Below are positions 37,316 through 52,025 of a stretch of 64,000 nt of DNA, piece by piece. Source of the stretch: Theocolax elegans (lineage: Eukaryota > Arthropoda > Insecta > Hymenoptera > Cerocephalidae); the NCBI GenBank assembly GCA_026168455.1, contig CM047426.1, positions 25,913,058 to 25,977,057 of the forward strand, in the 5' to 3' direction. The notes beneath the pieces were generated by a model. That model did not search any database. It was not told the origin of the DNA and worked only from the letters and a program-made list of their open reading frames with translations. Each line of letters begins with the position of its first letter. Position 1 is the stretch's first letter. The translations under genes and the position numbers were made by a program.

Positions 37316-40300
37316 GAAAAGGAATATATATATATACATATAATGTAGAATAGATATTTGTTGTTTATTTTTAAAAATATCCAAAAAAGTTGTACACTTC
37401 CTGCAAAATATTTTTAATTTGTTAAAATTTGGGATATTTTGAAATTTTAACTATATCTAACTATATACATATAATTCTAACCATAAATTTAAATAAATTT
37501 ACTAAACTCTCCATTTTCAAATCTATAAAATATTAGCAATAAATATATCCATTTTAGTACGAAAAAAACCGTTTTAATATACCATACTAATGAATGTCCT
37601 TAAAATGCATATGCGTATGCAACAAAAAATCTAAATTTACCTTTTTATTTTCATCTATAGTAGACTAATGAATTTTTATGATTCTTGAGTAAAAAATATC
37701 GTGATTCTAAGGGTTAAGTAATAATATGATACTTTAAATCAAACGTCTGATATACATACATAAGAAAATAATCAACTTTGAAAACACAATACAAAATCAA
37801 CGAAATGATTATGACATTCGTGATAGTATTAACGAACTGAGAAAAGGTAAATAAAAAGTTAGAACTGATGTAACTGTAAATAATTTTAAATACACAATAT
37901 GATAATTTAATAGCATATAATTCCCTATTTAAAAATATTTTGACCAATGTAATTAAAGTAATAACCCAAATAAAGAACGATTTTGTAAAAAGTTTAATTG
38001 GAAGGAAAAATGTACAAAAAATTGTGATGACATTAAAATATTAAAAAATATATTCAAGGAAGAAAAATTGCAAATATAAAAAGACAAAGCTTTATTAGCA
38101 AAATTTTATTTCTAATACAATTGCATAAATATATTCTATAACATTTGTATGAAAAAAGCACTCGATATAATTAATCTTTTATAATGTTTAATTTATTCTG
38201 AATTGCTTCCGGATTAAAACAATCATTTTTAGGCACTATATCATTACACGGAGTGCTATATATTTTCATTATTGCAATATGTATAATACCTCAAAAAATA
38301 ATATAATATATATATATATATATATATATCTATATATAATATATATATATATAATATATATAAAATATATGTATTGGTTTAGAAATAATATTTACGCAAC
38401 TTAGAATTCATACAAGACAAAAAAAAGTTTCAATAAAGCTACAGATGTATTATTTCAAAACATGATTAATCAAAAATACACATATTTCAAAAAATCCACT
38501 AAACGAAATGTTCTGAAATTTTGACAATATAAGCCATTATTATGTTCTATCACAACAATTTTTTCCATAAAATAAATTCAGAATATGAGCAAAAAAAATT
38601 TCTTCCAAAGATGTATAATGCTTAAAAATAAATATCATCAGCTAAAAAGATATAACTATTGTTATTACCATAAACACAACCTTTTTACAAAATTTCAAGT
38701 AGATTGAAACTTATAAGCAAATTTATAGATCCAAAAACACATTTTTTTCACGAATTTGGAAATTAAAAAGAAAACTACATACACGTATACGAATACGTAC
38801 TTCTAACATGTTTTTAGCAAATCGAAAACTTTTACTATTAAAAGTTCTACGAGGAAGCAATAATAATAAATATATTTAATTAATAATATAACTGAATAGA
38901 AAAATGGAATCAATAGTAGGTAGAACGTAATAGTAAAATGGAATCAACAATTTTTCAGCTGAGTACGATATTGTGGAAAGAAAAAACTCCGTAGAACGAA
39001 TGAACTCATTACAAAATTCAGGTATTTTATCATATTGTACATAAAACGGTCTTCTCGGAATCACGTCTGTAATCGGGTCAACTGCATCGGCATTCTCAAA
39101 GCGTCTTTACAGAGAAACTTGGACAATGCACCGCAATAACTTCCAGCAAAGGGAAAGGGAAGGTAATACCTTCGACTTTATTTTAGCGTTAGTGACGCAG
39201 TAGCAGCTCCGAAAGTATATAGAGCGGTAAAATCGAAGAAAATTCATTACGTCAGGCGGAGGAGTTTGAAAAGGGAGTGACTAGCTCTGTCTTACGAGGC
39301 AAACGAAGCGATCGTAATTATATTCATCATGCACACAGCTGCATTAGGATGCAAATTCCGCTCCGCACTCGCTTCCGGAATTACCAAAGTTCGTTCGCGG
39401 AAACTCTACCCCCTCCTGCTGCCACCCTTCTCCACCCGACCCGACCATTTCAACCCCCTTTCTCCACCATCGCCTCGAAGGAGGAGCCAAAATAATCGGA
39501 AGTCCTCAGGACCATCGAGTCCTGGATTTAATTATTTCCGCACAATGTCCCGGTTGCACAGTGTAATAATTAACGCGTGCGTTTACATGACCGACATTTC
39601 TGTAGCTTTATTTCCACGTTATATCCTGGATAACTTTAAATCAATTTACCGAAATGCGTTTATCTTATTGTAGCGTTTGTTTGAAAAATATGAAATACCA
39701 AAGGTACATCATCACGCGCATTTCTCCATCAGTGTCATCAACACCCCGCACTTTGAGAGAGCTTAATCGTTTACTAGGGAATGTGTACATAGATATAACT
39801 GCTACCGCCAGTGTTATAGCCATGAATAGCCGCGCGGAAGCGTGTCAGTTACAGGCCAGCGAGCCTCGCGTAGGCAGACGAATCTTGATCAACCCTCGAG
39901 AACTTGTTCTCTCTCCACCCCATTGTATCTTTCTCTATCTCTCATATGCGCTTGCTCTCTTGACTGCTTTTAGTTATTCTGTGCCTTGGAAATTCCAAGT
40001 AGATTCTTGATTTTCTTAGTATTAAATTCTGAACGGTACATCATAAATATTACCATCGGAAACTTGAATCTTGTTTGGAATGAGTTTCGAAAGTCGTATA
40101 GTTTATTGTTACATAGCATCTTGAGACTACGAGAACTTTATATTATTCCATCTATCATTATTTGTCACGTTACGTGTATACACAATATAAACACTATAAT
40201 GCAATTGTCAAAAAAGTAGCTAGAGTAAAAAATCGATTGCAGCAATAATATTTAAATTTTGATAAATTTAAATTTTAACATAATATCTTCGATGTAAAAT

Positions 40301-40602
40301 AAAGAAGTGATTATGTTTTAGCTTGCTCGTATATTTAATTTAAATGTTATTAACACTTACTTAAAATCTCACTAATTACATTACTCAAATGTATTAATAT
40401 ATGTTTCTTTATATAAATAAAATATTGACTCTATAGAAATTATAGATAGGCTCCGTTAATTTTACTTAACTATAAAAACAATCAATTTCTACAAAATCTT
40501 TAAAACGAAATAATGAAAGAAAATATAAAATGTAAAGTTTTCTATTTATTTTATCGGACATGGGAAATTAAAAACATTGTTTGAATTGTTTCAAAATTGT
40601 AT

Positions 40603-40764
40603 TCAGACAAGTCGCAAGGAATTTGTATCGAATTCCTGTCGTTCAACCGCGATGAAAACAATCCCGCAAAATGAAAGAAAAAGGTACATTCTAGATCTCG
40701 CATCCTCTTCCCATTTATCGATTTCGTCTTGTGAATACAAGACCAGATAAATTGTACCACCTTC
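40603..40764 (-). CDS. Candidate terminal exon (copy in inverted block)
   Basis: Inverted-block counterpart of the candidate exon at 24,129-24,290, with acceptor and stop preserved. Confidence 0.2.
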   Translation of the reverse strand, partial: EGGTIYLVLYSQDEIDKWEEDARSRMYLFLSFCGIVFIAVERQEFDTNSLRLV

Positions 40765-41484
40765 CTAGGGAAAGAAAAATAATAGGTTGAGTAAACTCAA
40801 CGATATAGGACAAAGTGCGCAATATTTTCATCGATATTTCCAGTGGTGCGCTTTCATAAAAAGAAAAAGGCTGTATGAACTGACCTGCAGAGATTTAGGT
40901 GCTCGTTACCCAAGGTTTATTCTCCGGCACCGACATCACAAAACGCAAGAAGGAGGTACAAAAAGAGAAGCGTGTAGAAAGAGAAAGAGTGAAGAGAGAG
41001 GGAAGTAGAGAGGGTAACGGTGAAAAAAACAACGATCTCGTCGGAAACTCGTGGTGGAGACTACCCATGAGCGGTAGCTCGAGGCCACATCACAAAGGAG
41101 CTTTCGCCTGGTCGAAATTTACGCGATGTGTGCACAACGCAGTTCCTTTTTCCAACCACACGTACACGCGAGTTTTCCTTCTTCTAGTAACTCCACTTAA
41201 CCTGCAAACTGTTTTGGCTGCCAGCTGGATTAAATGTGAAATTACGCATTCTGCGTATACTTTACCGAGTACTCGCCTCTCTCCCTCTCTCGCTCTTTCT
41301 CTCTCCTTCTTTCGCTTCATCCCTCGATATGCGTGTAAGGCTGATGATCTTCAATTTGAACAACAGAGTTTTTACGGTTTCCGTATTCAGATTTATATTT
41401 AACAGAATGGTCAGCAAAAGGTAAATTACTAGCAATTAATTAATGTAACAGTTAGAAGTTAATATGCATATATATATATATATA

Positions 41485-41526
<42 letters not shown>

Positions 41527-41689
41527 AGAATGCATCTAAGTTTAGTGTCTTAAAAGTGTGGTGTCATCTGTGTGTGTGAAAAATATATATGTATACATAA
41601 CCTGACAACTATCAAGCTGCAATCTGGAAGCACAAGTAGAGTCATGGATAAACTTTCAAACTTTTCCAACAAACGGCTTGACTAGATAG

Positions 41690-43020
41690 AATATTGTTAA
41701 AGAATCCTGAGGCCATATTGTAGCACTTAAACTGACAAATGGAAAATACATCGTAACAGACAAGGAGATATTGGATTACCTGATAGAATCTTTTTAACTG
41801 GACTTCTTGAAGGAAGGGGAAAGCTGATGAAAGTTCGAGAGTCAAATAACTATCGAACAAGAAACAATATAAAACAAACTAGATTATGTAATGTATTGGG
41901 GACCGAAGTCGCTTAAAAGGAGAAGGTCAGGTATCACAAAGAAAGGGAGAATGTATTATTGGTCCAATGTGTTAAGCTTATCAGGGCAAGTCTGGAATTG
42001 TATTATATTCCAAAAGGTGAAAATGAGCGAGAGTGATGTTCATTTTAAAGTGAGCAAGGAGAGCTACACCTCCCCAACTTTTGACCTATAAGTCTCACAT
42101 CGTTATACTCAAAATAATAAAACGTATAGGACAGATCCCCTGGTAAGAATTGTATCAAAGAAAAATAGGCTGTATAGCCATGTATTTAGTATGTAAAATG
42201 GCTAGTTTCTAATAGGAGGTGAAACGCTTTTTTTTCACATAATCGTCCATTCAACGGAGTGTCTGAAACCTTTAAATATTTTAAGCAAATTTATCGGTGG
42301 CCTTTAAGTTGTGATTAATCAAAGTCGATCGGTTTCCTAATTGCAAATATGATTTAGCAGTTGTTTACTTTCTACGAATCACCGTTCAAAATATATATCG
42401 AGATTCACGAATTTTTCTTAAAATCGTGCCGAATCTTTCTTATAAGTCTTTTCATAGGTAGAGAACGAGCCAGGCAACCTATTTTAGACCAAAATTCCGA
42501 GGAATCTTTCTTTCTGGCTAGGAAATAGAATGATCTTAATAAAATAATGTAAAAAGCGTTTCATCACACGGATAAAAATGTTCACATTTTAAGCCATTTT
42601 TTCGAAACAAGCTTGTTACTACTAAGAAATGGAGATGATTCTTACCAGGGTCTCTCTACGGACTCTCTGGGCTTTAAAAACTCAACAAAGCACAACACGC
42701 AAATTAATGGAAATACTTACTGGACATGGACAATACCACGTACATAAAATGGGTCTGGAAACAGATCTACTTTATTAATTATACAAAAAAATGAATGACA
42801 CACCTTTCACATTCTATGCAAATGTCCCAGAATCATGACGAAAAGATGGCGCATTATGGGTGAATTTCTAATTGATTCAAGGGAAATCTCAAATTGGGAT
42901 GTCTAAAGAATACTAGCTATATGACAAGGTCTTTAGGTGGTTTCTGATTAAAGAAACCTAGAACCAGTAAAGGACCTACCCAAATGAGAGAGTAATTCGA
43001 TGTATTATTGGCAGTCCAAG
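41690..43020 (+). pseudogene. Decayed LINE ORF2 remnant (copy in inverted block)
   Basis: Inverted-block counterpart of 21,880-23,200, with the same broken pre-RT, RT and RNase H pieces. A single base change near 41,940 turns AATGGGAGA into AAAGGGAGA relative to both direct copies. Confidence 0.6.
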
Positions 43021-43257
43021 AACAAGAAATGGTAAATAGAGCACAAAGGTATTACGCAAGTGCCTGGCAAGTCCCTTGGAAAAGGGATTTGCCAACTAAA
43101 ACTAATAATAATAATAGATACATAACTTCGTATATCGGATAATTGATGCGTTATTTTTGTTTTTTTTACAAATATTTATGAAAATACTCGACAAAAATCT
43201 TAAATACTCATAATGATTCTGAAGAATTGACCAAATGTTTTAAGAAAACGTTAATCT

Positions 43258-43291
43258 AAAGTTTATGTAAAGTTAAGTTTACATAAACTTT
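43258..43291. repeat. Fold-back junction 2 (A' to A)
   Basis: AAAGTTTATGTAAA and TTTACATAAACTTT are exact complements separated by GTTAAG. The normal sequence at 21,590-21,612 reads CTTAACTTTACATAAAC, so the switch occurred within an already palindrome-prone spot with four bases of shared sequence. Confidence 0.9.
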
Positions 43292-43549
43292 AGATTAACG
43301 TTTTCTTAAAACATTTGGTCAATTCTTCAGAATCATTATGAGTATTTAAGATTTTTGTCGAGTATTTCATAAATATTTGTAAAAAAATACAAAAATAACG
43401 CATCAATTATCCGATATACGAAGTTATGTATCTATTATTATTATTAGTTTTAGTTGGCAAATCCCTTTTCCAAGGGACTTGCCAGGCACTTGCGTAATAC
43501 CTTTGTGCTCTATTTACCATTTCTTGTTCTTGGACTGCCAATAATACAT

Positions 43550-44870
43550 CGATACTCTCTCATTTGGGTAGGTCCTTTACTGGTTCTAGGTTTCTTTAAT
43601 CAGAAACCACCTAAAGACCTTGTCATATAGCTAGTATTCTTTAGACATCCCAATTTGAGATTTCCCTTGAATCAATTAGAAATTCACCCATAATGCGCCA
43701 TCTTTTCGTCATGATTCTGGGACATTTGCATAGAATGTGAAAGTGTGTCATTCATTTTTTTGTATAATTAATAAAGTAGATCTGTTTCCAGACCCATTTT
43801 ATGTACGTGGTATTGTCCATGTCCAGTAAGTATTTCCATTAATTTGCGTGTTGTGCTTTTGTTGAGTTTTTAAAGCCCAGAGAGTCCGTAGAGAGACCCT
43901 GGTAAGAATCATCTCCATTTTCTTAGTAGTAACAAGCTTGTTTCGAAAAAATGGCTTAAAATGTGAACATTTTTATCCGTGTGATGAAACGCTTTTTACA
44001 TTATTTTATTAAGATCAGTCTATTTCCTAGCCAGAAAGAAAGATTCCTCGGAATTTTGGTCTAAAATAGGTTGCCTGGCTCGTTCTACCCTATGAAAAGA
44101 CTTATAAGAAAGATTCGGCACGATTTTAAGAAAAATTCGTGAATCTCGATATATATTTTGAACGGTGATTCGTAGAAAGTAAACAACTGCTAAATCATAT
44201 TTGCAATTAGGAAACCGATCGACTTTGATTAATCACAACTTAAAGGCCACCGATAAATTTGCTTAAAATATTTAAAGGTTTCAGACACTCCGTTGAATGG
44301 ACGATTATGTGAAAAAAAAGCGTTTCACCTCCTATTAGAAACTAGCCATTTTACATACTAAATACATGGCTATACAGCCTATTTTTCTTTGATACAATTC
44401 TTACCAGGGGATCTGTCCTATACGTTTATTATTTTGAGTATAAACGATGTGAGACTTATAGGTCAAAAGTTGGGGAGGTGTAGCTCTCCTTGCTCACTTT
44501 AAAATGAACATCACTCTCGCTCATTTTCACCTTTTGGAATATAATACAATTCCAGACTTGCCCTGATAAGCTTAACACATTGGACCAATAATACATTCTC
44601 CCATTCTTTGTGATACCTGACCTTCTCCTTTTAAGCGACTTCGGTCCCCAATACATTACATAATCTAGTTTGTTTTATATTGTTTCTTGTTCGATAGTTA
44701 TTTGACTCTCGAACTTTCATCAGCTTTCCCCTTCCTTCAAGAAGTCCAGTTAAAAAGATTCTATCAGGTAATCCAATATCTCCTTGTCTGTTACGATGTA
44801 TTTTCCATTTGTCAGTTTAAGTGCTTACAATATGGCCTCAGGATTCTTTAACAATATTCTATCTAGTCAA
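43550..44870 (-). pseudogene. Decayed LINE ORF2 remnant (copy 3)
   Basis: Third copy of the remnant, matching the first almost base for base. No coding potential. Confidence 0.6.
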
Positions 44871-45015
44871 GCCGTTTGTTGGAAAAGTTTGAAAGTTTAT
44901 CCATGACTCTACTTGTGCTTCCAGATTGCAGCTTGATAGTTGTCAGGTTATGTATACATATATATTTTTCACACACACAGATGACACACACACTTTTAAG
45001 ACACTAACTTAGATG

Positions 45016-45094
<79 letters not shown>

Positions 45095-45800
45095 TATTAA
45101 CTTCTAACTGTTACATTAATTAATTGCTAGTAATTTACCTTTTGCTGACCATTCTGTTAAATATAAATCTGAATACGGAAACCGTAAAAACTCTGTTGTT
45201 CAAAATTGAAGATCATCAGCCTTACACGCATATCGAGGGATGAAGCGAAAGAAGGAGAGAGAGAAAGAGCGAGAGAGGGAGAGAGGCGAGTACTCGGTAA
45301 AGTATACGCAGAATGCGTAATTTCACATTTAATCCAGCTGGCAGCCAAAACAGTTTGCAGGTTAAGTGGAGTTACTAGAAGAATGGAAAAAACTCGCGTG
45401 TACGTGTGGTTGGAAAAAGGAACTGCGTTGTGCACACATCGCGTAAATTTCGACCAGGCGAAAGCTCCTTTGTGATGTGGCCTCGAGCTACCGCTCATGG
45501 GTAGTCTCCACCACGAGTTTCCGACGAGATCGTTGTTTTTTTCACCGTTACCCTCTCTACTTCCCTCTCTCTTCACTCTTTCTCTTTCTACACGCTTCTC
45601 TTTTTGTACCTCCTTCTTGCGTTTTGTGATGTCGGTGCCGGAGAATAAACCTTGGGTAACGAGCACCTAAATCTCTGCAGGTCAGTTCATACAGCCTTTT
45701 TCTTTTTATGAAAGCGCACCACTGGAAATATCGATGAAAATATTGCGCACTTTGTCCTATATCGTTGAGTTTACTCAACCTATTATTTTTCTTTCCCTAG

Positions 45801-45962
45801 GAAGGTGGTACAATTTATCTGGTCTTGTATTCACAAGACGAAATCGATAAATGGGAAGAGGATGCGAGATCTAGAATGTACCTTTTTCTTTCATTTTGCG
45901 GGATTGTTTTCATCGCGGTTGAACGACAGGAATTCGATACAAATTCCTTGCGACTTGTCTGA
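45801..45962 (+). CDS. Candidate terminal exon (copy 3)
   Basis: Direct-block counterpart of 24,129-24,290, with acceptor at 45,800 and TGA at 45,960-45,962. It is open throughout; product unknown. Confidence 0.2.
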   Translation, partial: EGGTIYLVLYSQDEIDKWEEDARSRMYLFLSFCGIVFIAVERQEFDTNSLRLV

Positions 45963-48225
45963 ATACAAATTTTGAAACAATTCAAACAATGTTTTTAATT
46001 TCCCATGTCCGATAAAATAAATAGAAAACTTTACATTTTATATTTCTTTCATTATTTCGTTTTAAAGATTTTGTAGAAATTGATTGTTTTTATAGTTAAG
46101 TAAAATTAACGGAGCCTATCTATAATATTCTATAGAGTCAATATTTTATTTATATAAAGAAACATATATTAATACATTTGAGTAATGTATATTAGTGAGA
46201 TTTTATAAGTAAGTGTTAATAACATTTAAAATTAAATAATACGAGCAAGCTAAAACATAATCAACTTCTTTATTTTACATCGAAGATATTATGTTAAAAT
46301 ATTAAATTTATCAAAATTTAAATATTATTGCTGCAATCGATTTTTTACTCTAGCTACTTTTTTGACAATTGCATTATAGTGTTTATATTGTGTATACACG
46401 TAACGTGACAAAATAATGATAGATGGAATAATATAAAGTTCTCGTAGTCTCAAGATGCTATGTAACAATAAACTATACGACTTTCGAAACTCATTCCAAA
46501 CAAGATTCAAGTTTCCGATGGTAATATTTATATGATGTACCGTTCAGAATTTAATACTAAGAAAATCAAGAATCTACTTGGAATTTCCAAGGCACAGAAT
46601 AACTAAAAGCAGTCAAGAGAGCAAGCGCATATGAGAGATAGAGAGAAAGATACAATGGGGGTGGGAGAGAGAACAAGTTCTCGAGGGTTGATCAAGATTC
46701 GTCTGCCTACGCGAGGCTCGCTGGCCTGTAACTGACACGCTTCCGCGCGGCTATTCATGGCTATAACACTGGCGGTAGCAGTTATATCTATGTACACATT
46801 CCCTAGTAAACGATTAAGCTCTCTCAAAGTGCGGGGTGTTGATGACACTGATGGAGAAATGCGCGTGATGATGTACCTTTGGTATTTCATATTTTTCAAA
46901 CAAACGCTACAATAAGATAAACGCATTTCGGTAAATTGATTTAAAGTTATCCAGGATATAAACGTGGAAATAAAGCTACAGAAATGTCGGTCATGTAAAC
47001 GCACGCGTTAATTATTACACTGTGCAACCGGGACATTGTGCGGAAATAATTAAATCCAGGACTCGATGGTCCTGAGGACTTCCGATTATTTTGGCTCCTC
47101 CTTCGAGGCGATGGTGGAGAAAGGGGGTTGAAATGGTCGGGTCGGGTGGAGAAGAGGGTGGCAGCAGGAGGGGGTAGAGTTTCCGCGAACGAACTTTGGT
47201 AATTCCGGAAGCGAGTGCGGAGCGGAATTTGCATCCTAATGCAGCTGTGTGCATGATGAATATAATTACGATCGCTTCGTTTGCCTCGTAAGACAGAGCT
47301 AGTCACTCCCTTTTCAAACTCCTCCGCCTGACGTAATGAATTTTCTTCGATTTTACCGCTCTATATACTTTCGGAGCTGCTACTGCGTCACTAACGCTAA
47401 AATAAAGTCGAAGGTATTACCTTCCCTTTCCCTTTGCTGGAAGTTATTGCGGTGCATTGTCCAAGTTTCTCTGTAAAGACGCTTTGAGAAATGCCGATGC
47501 AGTTGACCCGATTACAGACGTGATTCCGAGAAGACCGTTTTATGTACAATATGATAAAATACCTGAATTTTGTAATGAGTTCATTCGTTCTACGGAGTTT
47601 TATTCTTTCCACAATATCGTACTCAGCTGAAAAATTGTTGATTCCATTTTACTATTACGTTCTACCTACTATTGATTCCATTTTTCTATTCAGTTATATT
47701 ATTAATTAAATATAATTTATTAATTATTGCTTCCTCGTAGAACTTTTAATAGTAAAAGTTTTCGATTTGCTAAAAACATGTTAGAAGTACGTATTCGTAT
47801 ACGTGTATGTAGTTTTCTTTTTAATTTCCAAATTCGTGAAAAAAATGTGTTTTTGGATCTATAAATTTGCTTATAAAGTTTCAATCTACTTGAAATTTTG
47901 TAAAAAGGTTGTGTTTATGGTAATAACAATAGTTATATCTTTTTAGCTGATGATATTTTATTTATTAAGCATTATACATCTTTGGAAGAAATTTTTTATT
48001 GCTCATATTCTGAATTTATTTTATGGAAAAAATTGTTGTGATAGAACATAATAATGGCTTATATTGTCAAAATTTCAGAACATTTCGTTTAGTGGATTTT
48101 TTGAAATATGTGTATTTTCTGATTAATCATGTTTTGAAATAATAACATCTGTAGCTTTATTGAAACTTTTTTTTGTCTTGTATGAATTCTAAGTTGCGTA
48201 AATATTATTTCTAAACCAATACATA

Positions 48226-48304
<79 letters not shown>

Positions 48305-49296
48305 TATTTTTTGAGGTATTATACATATTGCAATAATGAAAATATATAGCACTCCGTGTAATGATATAGTGCCTAAAAATGATTGTTTTAATCCGGAAGC
48401 AATTCAGAATAAATTAAACATTATAAAAGATTAATTATATCGAGTGCTTTTTTCATACAAATGTTATAGAATATATTTATGCAATTGTATTAGAAATAAA
48501 ATTTTGCTAATAAAGCTTTGTCTTTTTATATTTGCAATTTTTCTTCCTTGAATATATTTTTTAATATTTATAATGTCATCACAATTTTTTGTACATTTTT
48601 CCTTCCAATTAAACTTTTTACAAAATCGTTCTTTATTTGGGTTATTACTTTAATTACATTGGTCAAAATATTTTTAAATAGGGAATTATATGCTATTAAA
48701 TTATCATATTGTGTATATTAAAATTATTTACAGTTACATCAGTTCTAACTTTTTATTTACCTTTTCTCAGTTCGTTAATACTATCACGAATGTCATAATC
48801 ATTTCGTTGATTTTGTATTGTGTGTTTCAAAGTTGATTATTTTCTTATGTATGTATATCAGACGTTTGATTTAAAGTATCATATTATTACTTAACCCTTA
48901 GAATCACGATATTTTTTACTCAAGAATCATAAAAATTCATTAGTCTACTATAGATGAAAATAAAAAAGGTAAATTTAGATTTTTTGTTGCATACGCATAT
49001 GCATTTTAAGGACATTCATTAGTATGGTATATTAAAATACGGTTTTTTTCGTACTAAAATGGATATATTTATTGCTAATATTTTATAGAATTTGAAAATG
49101 GAGAGTTTAGTAAATTTATTTAAATTTATGGTTAGAATTATATGTATATAGTTAGATATAGTTAAAATTTCAAAATATCCCAAATTTTAACAAATTAAAA
49201 ATATTTTGCAGGAAGTGTACAACTTTTTTGGATATTTTTAAAAATAAACAACAAATATCTATTCTACATTATATGTATATATATATATTCCTTTTC

Positions 49297-49689
49297 TCCT
49301 AATATAAAATTGAGTGACCGCTCGAATCGAAGATCTCGAATCTCGATCTCGAACATTAAAAAACTCGAAAATCAATCGAAAACAAAACATCGGCGCGTAG
49401 CGCGCCCAAATCCACTAGTCCTATTATAAATTTGAGTGAGCGCTAGAATCGAAGATCTCGAACATTAAAAAACTCGAAAATCAACCGTAAACAAAACATC
49501 GGCGCCCAATAAATTAGTATATACCAATCCACTATTATAATAATCGAACTGGAGTCGAGATCTTACGAAATTCGAGATTTGACGGATTATTTGATCTACG
49601 AAATTGATAGTCATATGTTATTCAAAGAGGTTGAAGTTCGAAAAAAATACAGAGTACTAGGCGCGAGTATCGCGCTCGAATTTAACTAA
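49297..49689 (+). mobile_element. Head-to-tail mini-Helitrons, copy 3
   Basis: Direct counterpart of 27,620-28,012, made of 49,297-49,418 and 49,419-49,689. It lies about 2.7 kb upstream of the Helitron gene cassette. Whether its 5' terminus is also the 5' terminus of the coding Helitron cannot be decided here. Confidence 0.7.
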
Positions 49690-49695
49690 TATATT

Positions 49696-51046
49696 AGGTG
49701 ATTTCACATCAGATGTACAAGATACAATTTATACAAAAATAGCCCATATTTATAAACATACGAGAAATATCTTCCAGAATTTTTCACCACCTTGGATCTT
49801 AAATACCTTAAATTAGGTTAACTTTTATATTACACATTAAATGGGAAAAAGTTTTAAAATGTCGAAAAGAATTTTTTACCATTTTTAAAATTACCTAATT
49901 TGAAGTAATGTAAGTGGATATCGAGAGATCATTTTGCTAGTTTTGATTTTGGTCTGTTCGACAGTATTGTATGCCTCATATTGAACCAGACTATTTTCTG
50001 TAACTTTAGCTTTTTAACAAAATTAAATTTAAGATAGAATGTTCTTTTATACCAAAGATATAAGAGATCAAAGAAATGGTAAAAATGACAAAATTTTAGC
50101 ACTTGAAACCCTGCATTTCATACTACCCAACAATTTATTGAACAAGCATTATCCTGGATAAAACTTCTTTTCATGTAATTATTTGAATTATACTATATGT
50201 TTAATAACATTACCTTATTAAACTTATATTAAACATGCATGAATAAGTTTAATATAACGGATAGAAACTCCTGATTTGATCTTTATACCTATTGCTTTCA
50301 CCAACTATTACTGTTTAGTATTCTTGACAAGTAAATATATGTATTTAATTAATGATAATTAATAATAACTGTAAATAATATTAAAAAGTACTATTCGATG
50401 AAGAAGGTTTTAAAACCCAATTAGCAAGTTTCATCGGTTAAATTAAACATATTATAAGTTTAATAAGTCAACGTTATTAAATGAACATACTATAATTCAA
50501 ATAGTTAAGAAAAAAAACTTTATCCAAGTTATACTTGTTTAATAAATTGTTGAGTAGTATGAAATACAGGGTTCTCAAGTGCGAAAATTTTGTCATTTTT
50601 ACAATTTTCTCTTTTTTACCACCTCTTTGATTTTTTATATCTTTAGTTTGAAGTAAGATCCCATCTTAAATTTAATTTTGTTGAAAAGCTAAAGTTACAG
50701 AGAATAATCTAATTCAATATAAGGCATGCAATGCTCTCGTACATACCAAAATCAAAACTAACAAAATGAGCCTCGATAGTCGATCTTATTACTTCAAATT
50801 AGGTAATTGTAAAAATGGTAAAAAATTCTATTCAGCAAAAAGTTAACCTATTTTGAGGTATTTATTATCCAACGTGGTAAAAAAGGTAAAAGAAATAAAA
50901 CGACTTTTCCAACTCGTATAACTTTTAATGCGTATTAATTGTTTGACTTTATATTAGTTTTACACATGCTGGATGATATTTTCAGTGTGTTTATAAATTT
51001 GGGCTATTTTTAAATTGTGTCTTGTACACTTGATGTGAAATTACCT
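49696..51046. mobile_element. Fold-back MITE, copy 3
   Basis: Counterpart of 28,019-29,366 in the second direct block, with the same ends and hairpin layout. Confidence 0.8.
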
Positions 51047-51205
51047 TTAAATAATATATATATAACGTTGATTATTTGTTGTTTCTTAAAATATGTATCC
51101 AAAAATTCCAATTATCTTCACACAATGTGTACCATATATACATATAATTCAGTTATATACATATTTTATACATAGCATAAATTAGTTATTTTTTTATATT
51201 TTAAT

Positions 51206-51585
51206 TAACGTCGCTCTATTTGTGCTCCCAATATGGTACTAAGCAGCGACGGAGGTCATGCGATATCTTTGTAAAGAAAGCACTTGTTGAAATATGCATT
51301 TCCCCAGTGGTGCTTGTATATCAATCGACCGGGCTAGGAATCGAACCCGGAACCTTCGAATTAGGGCCTCCAGGCCTCTCACAAGTTAGTTGATATGGGA
51401 ATTATTAACATTTTAATTACTTTGGAGAATAATAAGAAAATACGATTTCAATAGCTTATTGTTTAAGAATTGTGCGAGCGTCCAATAACTGCGATACGAT
51501 CGCTATTCTTGCATTACTTAGTGGACCAAGTAATTTTAAGATTTTAAATTATACTAGCAGAGATACCTCGCTCCTAACGTCGCTC
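51206..51585 (-). mobile_element. tRNA-like insertion, copy 3
   Basis: Direct counterpart of 29,526-29,905, with direct repeats at 51,206-51,216 and 51,575-51,585. Confidence 0.45.
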
Positions 51586-51977
51586 GGTTCATATGAACAC
51601 TTACATTTTTTTCTTTATAAATTATAATTTATAATTGATGAATAAAAAGAGCTATGGATATGATAATATTAAGGAAATATGTGTAAACATAATCTGGTAA
51701 AGATTTAACGACAAATCATATATTTGTTCCTTAGTACAATGTAAGATATGAGAATAATATAATATAAGATAATATATTTTCTATTAATATTTGAGATATT
51801 ATTTGCTGCTATTTAAAAATAGGAGTAAACATTGTGACTTTTAGATCATTATAGCTTCGTATATTGTAAGCCAAATAATCGTAGAATTAATAAATTTCTT
51901 TAGTCATGTAAGTTTTAATAAAATTAACAGCGTATATATTTGCACACATATCCTGATAAATATGTATATTTTTTATT

Positions 51978-52025
51978 AAAGTTTCGTCCTATATATGAAT
52001 TTTGACAATTCTGCCTTACTGATGT
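51978..52025 (-). ncRNA. Deleted hammerhead relative, copy 3
   Basis: Minus-strand copy lying about 380 bases upstream of the coiled-coil gene. Together with the plus-strand ribozyme at 63,580-63,655, it brackets the Helitron cassette in outward-facing orientation. Confidence 0.55.

Larger units (their letters stand above)
32484..43281 (-). repeat. Triplicated block A', inverted copy
   Basis: Reverse complement of the block over its whole length. It carries more private differences than the two direct copies carry against each other: a base change in the LINE remnant, a 3 bp loss at the RPA exon 1 donor, different (TA)n structure and several one-base indels. Its right end AAAGTTTATGTAAA faces TTTACATAAACTTT of the next copy over the 6-nt loop GTTAAG (43,272-43,277), with TTTA microhomology at the switch. 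Confidence 0.95.
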
